Assembly (NCBI GenBank): GCA_022578605.1
Contig: MU394051.1
Coordinates: 1,599,664-1,663,663 of the forward strand
Source of the DNA: Camillea tinctor
Lineage: Eukaryota > Ascomycota > Sordariomycetes > Xylariales > Xylariaceae
Length of the DNA: 64,000 nucleotides
Direction of reading: 5' to 3'
Shown: piece by piece, positions 25,341 through 36,102 of the stretch
Position numbering within the stretch: the first letter of the stretch is position 1
Layout: each line of letters starts with the position of its first letter
Translations under genes and position numbers: made by a program
Notes under the pieces: generated by a model
What the model was told of the DNA's origin: nothing
The model's input: only the letters and a program-made list of their open reading frames with translations
Database searches by the model: none

Positions 25341-27531
25341 TCAGCCGCTCCCCTCCCCCTGCTCATCGTCGTAAAACCCCGTGGCCCAGACGACCAGGCG
25401 GCCAGCCTTGCGCTCATCATCGGTGAACAGGCCGTTCCAGGCGCTCCACACCTCGCGCAGGCGGATGCGGTGGCGGGCGCCGGGGCCGTCGAAGTAGGCG
25501 CGCAGGGCGGGCTCCAGGCCCTCGAAGCCGACGATGTACCGGGCCATGTCCTCGCCGGGCGCGGCCGGGGGCCACAGCTCGCGGCGCAGGAACCCCACCT
25601 CGTCGGCGTAGAAGCGCCGCGTCTCGTCCTGGTAGGCGGCGCGGGCGCCGGACCCCGGGGCGGTGCCGACGGGGGGGTCGCAGGAGAGCGCGCGCGCGCG
25701 CAGGGAGGGGTACACGAGGTGCGAGCGCCAGGGGGTCGCGTGGCAGGGGGTCAGGAACAGGGCGAAGAGCTCCTGCGGTATGTCGTCGGAGGGGGAGAGG
25801 GACAGGTGGGAGGGGTGCAGGGCCTCGAACTCGCTGCGCAGAAAGTCCATCACTTGGATGGGGGCCGCGGCGTGGAAGTACGATAGGTACCCGCCGACGA
25901 CGAGGTTGACGAGGAGGCCGGCGGCGAGGAGAGGTTTCCGCTTCCAGCCTAGCGCGGGCGGCGGGCAGGTAGCCGCCGCTTCCGCGGTGGCGGTAGTGAA
26001 GAAGGCTGTCACATGCGGCGCTGCGAGGATGTGGAGCGCCGGCAGGAGAGGGGTGATGAACCGGACCTCCTTGTGAGACACGAGCGACAGGGATCCGACG
26101 GTAGTGAGGATAGTGAAGGTTAGTGCCTTCAAGGCGTTTGACGTCGTGACTGGCCAGTTGGAGGACTCGGCGTCTAGCGACTTCGCTAGACCCTGTAGAA
26201 CAAAAGGGGTTATGGTAGTGCAAAGTAAGGGGATGCCCTGGGATAGGTAGTAGTGCCAGTCATTCACGCCGTAGAACACGGCTAGGTCTTGGGCAAGGTT
26301 GAAATGCAGCCACGCGAAGGGAGGGAAAGTCCAATTCCCGAAATACTGGCGGTCAACTAGCAGCGATAGGCCCAAGGCTAATGATCTGATTATACGTGAG
26401 ACTTCGGCGTTAAGCTTGGGGAGAAGTGCTTTGACTTACCCGCAGAGGATGGCTTCTCTGAAGAGGACCAACAGGACTCTTCGTGTAAGCGGCGATTTTC
26501 CAGCCAGAGTCGCTCGGGTCAGCACGAGGGTGCCTATTGCTACCCAGATAAGAACATTAGTGGGACGCAGAAGCACCGCAAATGCAGCCAATACCAGGGA
26601 CAGCCGAAGACTAGATAGTCGCCCAAAAGATTTAGCATAGATCCCCAGCAGGGGAATTTCTCAAGAGGTGATTAGGCACACCTGTTCACTTGGCCCCATG
26701 TCTCAAGCGGAGCAGAGTCTCTCTTGTCTGCCTCGACGCCAAGTAATTCCCAGGGCCAATAGTATAGAGCCATGGACGTGAGAGTTGTCTCAAGGCAGTT
26801 CGAGAATGTCCTCGTTGAAGTATACCATTGCCAAGGATTCAGCAGCGTCATCAACAGCTATCTCGATAGATGATGGGTTAGCACCTTTTACACGCGATGC
26901 AGACAGGCAACCAGTGTATACTCACGACAGACCAGGCGGCAGGCGTGCTTGGGCCATACAACCTCTCAGCAAGCCTCCAGGTATACCAGTCGCTTAAGGC
27001 AGCAAAGCCGGTCTGCGTGATCTTGGGTGCCATAATAAGCCATTTGGTTCTGAGCTTCCAGGCTGCACTGGGACCCAAGAAGCTCTGGACAATGAAATAA
27101 CTGAATGCAAACACGGCGGGGTGGATTGACGAGCGCAGCTTGTGCGTCCATTCCTAGTTCTGACTATTAGCATGTGATTCTGTATAGATCTTAATAAGAT
27201 ATAAATATAGACACGCAAGATATCAGATGTGTCCATGTGCACCTGTACATACCCACGTCAACCACGCTCCGCTGTTGTCCCCGAATATCATGTGCCATGC
27301 TGGCTCGAGAGCCTGGAAATACTCATCTGGTTGGAAGAAAGTGCGGACACAGAGGGCGTTGATGATGCGGAAGGCAAATATGACGGCGAAAGCCTCTCGC
27401 GTTTGCGCAGCAGCTAGCGAGGCTATTATGTTGTCATCGTTGCCTTTCTTCTCAACAACCCCTTTCCCTTTATCTTCTTCTTCTTTTCTAAGGTTAGCCG
27501 TCTTCCCTCCCGTCTTATGTTTGGAACTCAT
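25341..27531 (-). CDS. gpi10: GPI mannosyltransferase 3 (Gpi10/PIG-B)
   Basis: A GT22-family transferase of the ER membrane that adds the third mannose of the GPI-anchor core from dolichol-phosphate mannose; the yeast gene is essential. Exons: 27531-27253, 27153-26926, 26857-26682, 26610-26440 and 26385-25341, giving 632 residues in one frame. Diagnostic stretches in order: [15 protein letters not shown] (the GT22 H/QPDExxQ-type motif in the first luminal loop), [47 protein letters not shown] and [18 protein letters not shown]. Many hydrophobic segments fit a polytopic protein. The Lys/Glu-rich start [10 protein letters not shown] is poorly conserved in the family. The last third of exon 5 is extremely GC-rich and reads as a less conserved, Pro/Gly/Arg/Ala-rich C-terminus. 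This composition creates long false frames on both strands. Confidence 0.93.
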
Positions 27532-27808
27532 ATTTTCAAGAAACTGAAATTCATAAGAGTCATTTAAAGGACACTTGTCCGGACGAGATGAAAGAAGGTA
27601 GTTCTGTCTTTAGTAGTTCAGTTAAATAGTATTAAATAATAGAATTGAGGCTATTTAACTTGTCGCGACTTATCAATTTTCCCGTTCCTTGGACATGTGC
27701 TTGGGTAGGATAGACGGGATGAATCTGTCCATATCGAGACAACGGATCTACCTATCTAAGTCAAGTATCAAAGTACTCTAGTGTGCATAAGGTTATGTAG
27801 TGTATGTA

Positions 27809-27828
27809 TGTACGGAGTACTCCGTACA
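27809..27828. repeat. 20-base perfect palindrome with TACGGAGTA core
   Basis: TGTACGGAGTACTCCGTACA equals its own reverse complement. The half word TACGGAGTA/TACTCCGTA, or close forms of it, occurs again near 11676, 27867, 42640 and 55324. It could be a protein site, or a hairpin element common in fungal intergenic DNA. Confidence 0.7.
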
Positions 27829-28984
27829 CATGTGCATAACACTAACCTAGGTTACATGTTACTTACTTACTCCGTACTTGTAGGTTATGTCTTGCGATCG
27901 AACCACCTGGCGGACCGATATAATGAGCTGATAACAGCTGGGATTCAGCTGGGAGTCAGCTGACGTAAAGTTAAGATATGAAGGGGGGGCTCCTTGACAT
28001 CCTTGCTTCCATGGCTCCTAAGCTGCTAAGGTGGTGCCAAGGACCCGGGACTCATCCAGATTGGCTGACTCTCAGATGCAAACAATCGTCACAGCTTTGT
28101 CACTCTGCACATGTTGGAAAATACCCCAATGCTGATTGGCCTGAAATTGAAGATTTATCGGCCTTCCGTGCCTTGTCCGTGTTCGGCGGGTGGGCGGGCA
28201 AGAACATTGAAGTTGTTGCTGGTTAGTACTTGCAGCCGACATTTGATTGGAAGTCCATTCTCTTTTGGGAATTGAATTTCTCTGTGTAAGACTATCGTTT
28301 GTAGAACTAATTGACCTGTCGCAAAAAAAAACCCATACAGAAACAAAAAACTAAACCAGAATACAATAAAAATGAATCGCAAGCCACAACCGAGTCAGAA
28401 TAAAACCAAAAACCAAAAGAAAAAAAAAATAAAAAGAAGTTGATCCTTGCTCGACGCTTTGCATCGGCAGCAAGCAAGTGGATCGTGGGAACGGCTTGAG
28501 CGCATGTGACCCAGCTGGATATACTTCAACCCAGCAGATCCGTCGCGGGTGCGGTGTCGCGACTGGACGAGCCGCATCGACTTGCACTTAGGGGTTTAGT
28601 GGCCACTCCCGATGCAAGCTTTTTTCTCTTTTTTCTCTTTCACATTACGTAGCGAACTTCGAATCTCGACCTCGCCCCCGCCTTCCTGACAGCATCTCTT
28701 TTATCTTGAGCCGAGATCCATCGCTTGTCCCTCTCCCCCAGTTGAGTATTTTAACACACGTTTGCGCCCACGCCGACTCGTTGTAGATCGATCGATCGAT
28801 ATCGCATTAAACCGCTTACCACAACTAAATCGTAGTAGAGCTTGTCTCGTTTTCTGCTTCTGTCGTGTCACTTATTGTCATTGCTGTTTGTTATTTGCCC
28901 TTCTTGCACTCTGCTTACGCATAGCACAGCACCAGCACCAGCACCAACACCAACACAGCACACACGTCTTGTCCTTGTTCTTGT

Positions 28985-29025
28985 CCCCCCCCCCCCCCCC
29001 CCTCTCCCCCCCCCCCCCCCCCCCC
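28985..29025. repeat. Twin poly-C tracts (18 and 20 C) before the OAT start
   Basis: Eighteen consecutive C, then TCT, then twenty consecutive C, ending 16 bases before the ATG of the ornithine aminotransferase. If transcribed it forms the end of the 5' leader; the opposite strand has two long G runs able to form quadruplexes. Exact run lengths are open to sequencing error. Confidence 0.85.
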
Positions 29026-29041
29026 TTTCTTAACCACCATC

Positions 29042-30548
29042 ATGGCTCCCCACGCGGAAGACTCGGCTGCTCGTTCCGGCAACGGTTCGATGACTTCGTC
29101 TAGGTATCACTCGTCCTCGACTAAGGGTGCGATTGACGCCGAGCACAAATACGCCGCTCACAACTACCATCCCCTCCCTGTGGTCTTCTCTCGCGCTCAG
29201 GGTGCTGATGTGTGGGATCCCGAAAATAAGCACTACATAGACTTCCTCTCCGCCTACAGCGCCGTGAACCAGGGCCATTGTCATCCGGAATTGGTCAAGG
29301 CACTTACCGAACAGGCCGGCCGATTGACTCTGAGCTCGAGAGCCTTCCACAACGATGTCTTCCCCAAGTGGGCTGAGAAGGTCCAGCAGACCTTTGGGTA
29401 CGACATGGTCTTGCCCATGAACACCGGGGCCGAGGCCGTGGAGACGGCTATCAAGATTGCAAGAAAGTGGGCATACAAGGTCAAGGGCGTTCCCCAGGGC
29501 AAGGCCCAGGTGTTCGCTGTCGGAGAAAACTTCCACGGCCGGACGGTAAGCAAGGCTACTGCATTATCTTAGTGCGAATCTAACCAGATGATCTAACCCC
29601 GCGAGCAGATGGTCCCGGTCACCCTGTCCACCGACCCTGAGTCGAAAGACAACTATGGCCCGTACGTGCCCAACATCGGTGCCGTCAACCCTTCTACGGG
29701 CAAGACCATCCGATACAACAATGTTGCTGATCTGGAAGAGGTGCTCGAGGCTCACGGTAAAGAGACGGCTGCTTTCATCGTGGAACCGATACAGGGAGAG
29801 GCTGGTGTAGTGGTTCCCGATGATGATTATCTATCCAAGGTGCATGCTCTCTGCAAGAAGCACAATGTACTTCTCATCTGCGACGAGATTCAAACGGGCA
29901 TTGGCCGAACAGGACGCATGCTCTGCTCGGAGTGGTCTGGCATCAAACCCGACATGGTTACTCTAGGAAAGGCTATCTCGGGTGGCATGTATCCCGTCAG
30001 CTGTGTTCTCAGTAGTAAAGAGATCATGATGGTCGTCGAGCCTGGCACCCATGGCTCTACATACGGCGGCAACCCCCTGGGCTGTGCGGTCTCCATTAAG
30101 GCTCTCGAGCTCATGGAAGAAGAGCAGCTTACCCAGAAGGCCGAGAAACTTGGCAACATATTTAGAGAGAGCATACTCGCTTTCAAGTCGCCCATTATCA
30201 AGACTATTCGTGGCAAGGGTCTGCTAAATGCTGTAGTGATTGATGAGTCACAAACTAACGGACATTCTGCTTGGGACTTGTGCCTCCTACTCAAGGAGAA
30301 GGGACTTCTGGTAAGGCTTAACGAGTTCTGCTTATCTCCTTTATTCTCCCCATCTTCACATGTAATTGCGCAAGTGGCTCACTTTGAAACAGGCTAAACC
30401 GACGCATGGAAATATTATCCGCTTTGCACCTCCGTTGGTCATTTCTGAATCACAGCTTCAAAAGGCAGTGAAGATCATCGGCGAGGCATTGCAAGAACTG
30501 CCCACGTTGAAGAAGCACGAAAATGTCCATGTCGGGATAGAGAACTAA
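29042..30548 (+). CDS. car2: Ornithine aminotransferase (ornithine-oxo-acid transaminase)
   Basis: A PLP enzyme that moves the delta-amino group of ornithine to 2-oxoglutarate, giving glutamate semialdehyde and glutamate. It acts after arginase in arginine catabolism and feeds proline synthesis; fungal enzymes (yeast Car2, Aspergillus OtaA) are cytosolic. Exons: 29042-29545, 29609-30310 and 30393-30548, giving 453 residues. The class-III aminotransferase fold shows in [43 protein letters not shown], the PLP-ring Asp in [15 protein letters not shown] (Asp about 260) and the Schiff-base lysine in [13 protein letters not shown] (Lys about 289). It ends in a typical [16 protein letters not shown] segment. 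The start is the first ATG, 16 bases after a poly-C leader. Donors are GTAAGC and GTAAGG. No N-terminal mitochondrial presequence is evident. Confidence 0.95.
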
Positions 30549-33500
30549 TTTGTTACTTCACACCCACCACCACCACTACTACTAACTACCAATACCATCA
30601 AAAATATTATTTTTTTTAGTCCCGGCACCCCGCATTTTTTTTTGATTATTTGGCCTCTCGAATCCGGTATGACGGCGTAACGCGGACTAGATACTTTTGG
30701 AGTCAAACGGGACTTGTAGAATGCTTACCGGCCGGGCGTAATGCGTACAAGTGGAAAACACGGTGGAAGTAGTGTGCGAGGGATTCTACCCACCCTAAAA
30801 GGACAAACGGGTGGTGCCTCTGCAACCCTGATGGGCTCTTCTCAGCCAACAGCGCTTCCTGTCTGGATGGGTCAATCAATCCAACTCCTGCGCGCGCTAA
30901 GGTAGTAGAGGCTGCAGGCACATATATCGCGATTTTAAGGGTCCGCACACCTCTCTGGCTTTGACTCTCCGGGGTCTAAAACGGCAGTGTGGAGATGAGC
31001 TGCCCAGAACAGCATCTATTATCAACCGGTTGTTATTTCTTAGTGGATAGACGTTACGATGACACCCCAAGTATCACAGTGGCAGCCTGATTGAGGGCGA
31101 TATCACGGCACTAGGTAGTGTAGTTCAATGCAGGCAGATACGCCTTATAATTTATTTGGCCAGCGGTCGCAGCAGCAAAGTGTTTGTAGTGTAGCAGTAG
31201 TAGCAGTAGCCTACATGCCTAACCTACATGGTGCATTCCAGTCCTATTGTGCATGTCCGGATGTGCTCCGGGGATAGCGGAAGGGCGCCTATCAGTGTAG
31301 TAAGCGCAAGATGATGACCTCTCGCTGCGCAGGAGAGCGCACGAAATTACCCATGGTTCGCTGCCTGTGCTGGGTGCTGATCTTTGTATTTGGAGCTTCC
31401 GCAAGGGAATTTTCCCGAGCGACGGGCTGACGGGGCTTGAGAGGGTCTTGGAAGGAGAGTTTCCAGGGACGAAACTGGGGAAGCGAACCGTGCAAATCGC
31501 TTTGATCGAATAGGCTTGCTGACATGTCACATAGCGCAAGACTTCTTACGTAGCACCTAGCCGTCAAGCCTTTTTCTGATTTGCCCTCGGGGTTGGGAAA
31601 AGGAAAAAGAAAAAAAAAAAAGCGACGAAAGACGTGCATTAACCGTCAGGGGTTCCCACTTCTACTCGTACCTAGGTAGGCATAGGTAGGCATATTCGGT
31701 GTGCCTCGCTGATAGGCACAAACGGGTGAATGTATGTATCCATTCCATATCCTGACAACAAATACTTACTTAACTGCAAGTCAGTTTTAGCATGACAGGT
31801 GTCAGCGGTGAGAAGAGGGAGGGGGGGATATAAACATGGGACATGGGCCATGAATACGAACAAGAATTCTTAAGATAAAGTAGAGAGAGCGTGAGCAAGC
31901 AGTAATAAGACGATCGTATTAAGGCTATCTACCTATCGTACGGCCATGTATGGTGTCTCCGATATTGAATTATTGGGTGCTGATACTGTTCTAGACCGTA
32001 ATACTATAACCTAGCAGCATCCTTATCTTTGGTATGCAACTTGGACTAATAACGTCGATAACCTACATGTAGCGAGAGTGGATGGACGTGTGCGTTAATG
32101 TGTTAAGAACTGCATTACCGCAAATCATACACACCTTTACACTATACAACAACCGCCCTATCTACACCACACCACGCTGGTCATGGCTATGGCCATGGAA
32201 CACTCTCCCTACACTAGATATAGAACTCGTCCGATGATAGGTCCAAAATCACATAGGGATCTGGTACTCGATGCAACTCCTCGAGCCAAGACCCAATTAT
32301 GGAGAGATAAGAAAGACACTCGTGATTGCTTTACGGTTTCGATTATTATCTAGATATTACTTTCAGGGTCCTCTGTTAGTGGTTTCGGTCGTATTTGGAA
32401 ACATACTTAGTATCTGGTTTAACCTGCCTACTTCTACCTGGTGTTAGCTTTAGATCTTCAGGCCTTTAGACAAGTCTAGGTTAGTTTATCTTCAAACGTA
32501 TAAACAAACGGGTTGAGTCTCTGATAAATTGAGGAGCCTTGTGACCAGGCGATTTGGAGGGCCTCTGGGGCAAACTGCGCTACCTAGTGTAAGTTGCTCA
32601 ACCTACCATCCAAATAGCCAACCTACCTAACCTACTGGTGTAGCTATGAAACAGCCAGATCGGCTACATGTGGCTTGTCTCCGTAGATCCTCGATCCCCT
32701 CATGATTGGTCCCTTGAAAACAAGCGGGCTGGTTCACATTCCAGGATCGTCTTAGCCAACTTGATGAGCCTCATTAATCGGTCAGCGACCCACGGTCACA
32801 CCTAGCATCTAGCAAGATTCGCAAAGGATGATGAAATAATAGGTAATAACAATTAGCATAGAAAAGTTCGTTGTTGGCAGAAAGCCGCATAACCACAGGA
32901 AGAGAAAGAGACGGGACCTTGCATGTAATCAAAGATTATAATGATGCAATACAATCAAAAGGTCTTGTAATGAGTATCTAAGTATATCGTACCATACCTA
33001 TGAAGTTATGTCCACAATCTACATAGTTTTTGAGAAATTTAGGTAATGTACATCAAAAAGGAGAATATTGAAAGAGACAAAGAAAGAAAAAATAGAAAAA
33101 AAAAAGGGATGCATAATGTTAGGTACCTAAGTACATGAACCCATACGCAAATAGCATGTTTCTACAGTGGTGTAGTACCTATGTTGGTAGTGTTTCTAGC
33201 ATGCACTACTGACGGCATCTTAGGTAAATATTAGTTGATGCTAGCAGAATAACCCGAGTTGAGTCTATTGACCGGGACCTAATAAGGGAACAAACTAACA
33301 AGGACAAAAAAAAAACTCCCATCCTTCACCCCTTTCCTCCCTTCTCCCTCCCTCCCTGGCCCCCTTTCGAAACAGCCAGCTGTTTTTGGTGAAGGATGAG
33401 ATTGATGCACGACAATAACGAAGATTCCGGAATGGGCTGTCCGGGGCTTTCCATGGTACTTACAGTAGTACATAAACTTGAGCAGAGAGCAAAGCAGAGA

Positions 33501-36102
33501 GCAAGGCGGTAAAGCCACGAGGGATCATCCATCAAAGAAACAAGAGATAATCAAGGTTGTGGAGAACAAGGCGCATTGAACAACAGATGAGAAAGGCGCT
33601 AGGCCGTTCAAGTCCCTCCAGTCCCGGCAGTCCAGCACATTGACGCATTCAAGTTGCAGCAACCTACCTACCTACATATGTACCCACCTGCTTTGATTTT
33701 ATCTAGTTGTATGTAGTGCTCTGCCTCTTATCACGGTCATCCCTGCTTAACATTAGTAGTAGTAAAAGCGCGCTCTGTTGAAGTTGCTGTATAGTATGTG
33801 CGTATGTAAGTTGTCTATCTTAGATAAGTACACAGTGTATCTGCCTATTGCCTAGAAGGTTACCAACAAGGCGCATACCTGCTACCTGTCTGTCTGCATC
33901 GATGACCTACAACATAGTACATTACATTCATTGAAGCAAGCAACCTTAAGTAAATACTAACCTCCATGTAGTTACGTAGGTACATAATCTTACTCACACT
34001 ACTTACTAGGTAGATACCTTCCATGGTACCTTAACCTGCTTAACCTTTTCTGCAGTCAAGTGGATAAGACCCCGTGTGTACATGACTCTTTGTCTATTTC
34101 ATGTCCCTATGGCGTAAGACAGGGTAGCCGAAATACCTAACTTGGATGTACCTGGCACTATGGAGACCCTTTGAGCGGAATCGGCACCAGGTTCTGAATT
34201 TAGCGCCTTATCGGGTTTGTTATCATGCTTCAAGAGTCACGAGTTGGCTGGGCTGATCTTCATTGTTCGCGCCCCTCGACGTGTGATGTTTGTCCGTCTG
34301 CTTTGCTCATTGCTCAACTCATTGCCTATTCACTACCAGGTACATAGTACTTTTCTGCGCTATGACTTGTACCCTTTTTCTTTTTTTCCTTTCCTTTTCT
34401 TTTCCCATCTGGACTTTTCTTAACCCATAGTACCCATTGTGCCGACTTTTGATGTAAGTCATCACACTTGTCGTCCCATGACAATTTCGTTGCCTCTCTG
34501 TTTCTTACTTGCATCACCTTCACCTATCTTCTGTTACCTGACATATATTTTTTTTTTCTTTTCTCCTTCGTCCCATCATTCCTTTTCCTTCGCTTCCATT
34601 TTCCCACTTGCCTTCGTGTATCAGCAACGATGTTCTGATCTAGCAAGAGCCATTCAATACTTCTAGTCATTCAATATTGTCTGTCTAACACGGGATCTTA
34701 CTTTGGTGTGTTTCTTATAAATACATATCACCTCTAAATTTCATACCTTAAAACCTACCTATATTAACTACCTACTATGTAGGTACGATCAATTACCAAT
34801 ACCAACAAACGAACCCTAAAATACCTAACGAGAAAAGAAGGGGGGAAAAAATAATAAATACAAGAACCCTCTCATTGCACAGGACTTTCTCCCCAATACA
34901 GTCACACATAACCTACACATACACATGCACACATACATACCTACATATATTCATACATACACTTATACATACGTACATACTTACATATGATATATCTACC
35001 TACCTATCTTCCTCCTAAGTACTACCTGCATACATCATTCCTGCATACTCTCTTGCGCACCCCTGTCAGAACAAGAAGTCTGCGGTGCCGAGTCATTCAC
35101 TTGATTATCGGTCGACCAACCACATAGGAAATCCTCAGGTAGGCTAACCCAAAGCCATCCTAGACTTGCATTGCAGCATTTTTAGGGGAGCTGCCACCCC
35201 AGAATCTCAGCTTCTTACGGCTAGGTATCATTGACAACGGTACATGCTTTTTACCTCTTCCCTCCCCCCCCTCTTCCCCCTGCCTAAAAGTATCTAGGTA
35301 TTCTCAGTCCAGTCACCCTATGTACAGTGGACGCATGTGCCCACTTTCGCCTCCGCCTTCACCATAGCTCGTTCGCGGTGCTAGGTAATTCGTACCCATA
35401 AACCATGACCATGACCATGACCATGAACATAACTATATCCATATCCATACCCATACCCATACCCGTACCCATATCCGTATCAGGCGCATCTCGCCATCCT
35501 ATCCTCTTTTACTCCTTCTTCGGCGCTCCATTTACTAACAGCCTTCTCTTCCCAGATATCATTGTTGGGTTGAGTTCTAATATATTTCGTCTAATCCATC
35601 ATCTTATCTATTTTCAACGAAGGTCCCTGTTTCACGGTACTCGTTGCAAAGTGACACAGCACTTCTGGAATCCCCGCCTTTAAGGTTCCATACTTTCGAT
35701 TCTGCCCAGGCCACCCCAACCTATCGGATACCTACCCCTACATCATTTTCATCCACTGTGACCTTCACTTCAGTCTCTCCCTCCCCCAGTCAGAGAAAGG
35801 AAAGAGAGAGAGAGCGAGACGCGCTCACCTTAATTCACCTCATCCTCCAACTCCCGCTTTTATCTCGTCTTCCACATCTTATCAACTTCAACTAAAGTCG
35901 CCTCCTGTCTGGTGCACAGCAAAGCACCCCCCCAACCTCTTCTCTCCTACCATACACACCCCCAACATCCCCCATTCAACATAGGGCCGACTGTATGTGT
36001 ACATGACGACAACCCGAGGCACCCACCCATTTTCCATTTCCTTATAGGCCCCCGGGCTGCAACATCCTAGCTTCCTGCCATCGACAATTTACACAGGGAG
36101 TC
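30549..36102. other. Gene-free 5.5 kb between OAT and atg1
   Basis: I see no supportable gene. The open frames are short and of biased composition. The stretch contains GTAT/TACA-rich segments (34915-34995), pyrimidine-rich DNA (34360-34620), hexamer repeats at 35404-35484 and presumably the atg1 promoter and leader at the right end. Confidence 0.55.
35404..35484. repeat. CATGAC / CATACC hexamer array
   Basis: Six-base units first read CATGAC, then CATATC, CATACC and CGTACC with gradual sequence drift, for about 80 bases. It is a degenerate hexanucleotide satellite about 0.6 kb upstream of the atg1 start. Confidence 0.75.

Larger units (their letters stand above)
27532..29041. promoter_or_regulatory. 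Divergent upstream region gpi10 / ornithine aminotransferase
   Basis: This 1.5 kb holds two divergent promoters. Visible items are the 20-base palindrome at 27809-27828, three ATTGG (CCAAT-box) words near 28057, 28133 and 28241, a GATCGATCGATCGATATCG run at about 28786-28803, a CAGCAC/CAACAC repeat at about 28926-28955 and the poly-C tract at 28985-29025. There is no gene; the open frame at 27978-28226 matches nothing I know. Confidence 0.6.

Noticed and set aside
25417..26223. Long antisense-like and alternate-frame ORFs (268 and 138 codons) over gpi10
   Set aside because: They are shadows of the GC-rich gpi10 exon; the Arg/Pro or Gly/Ala-only composition is a product of base content.
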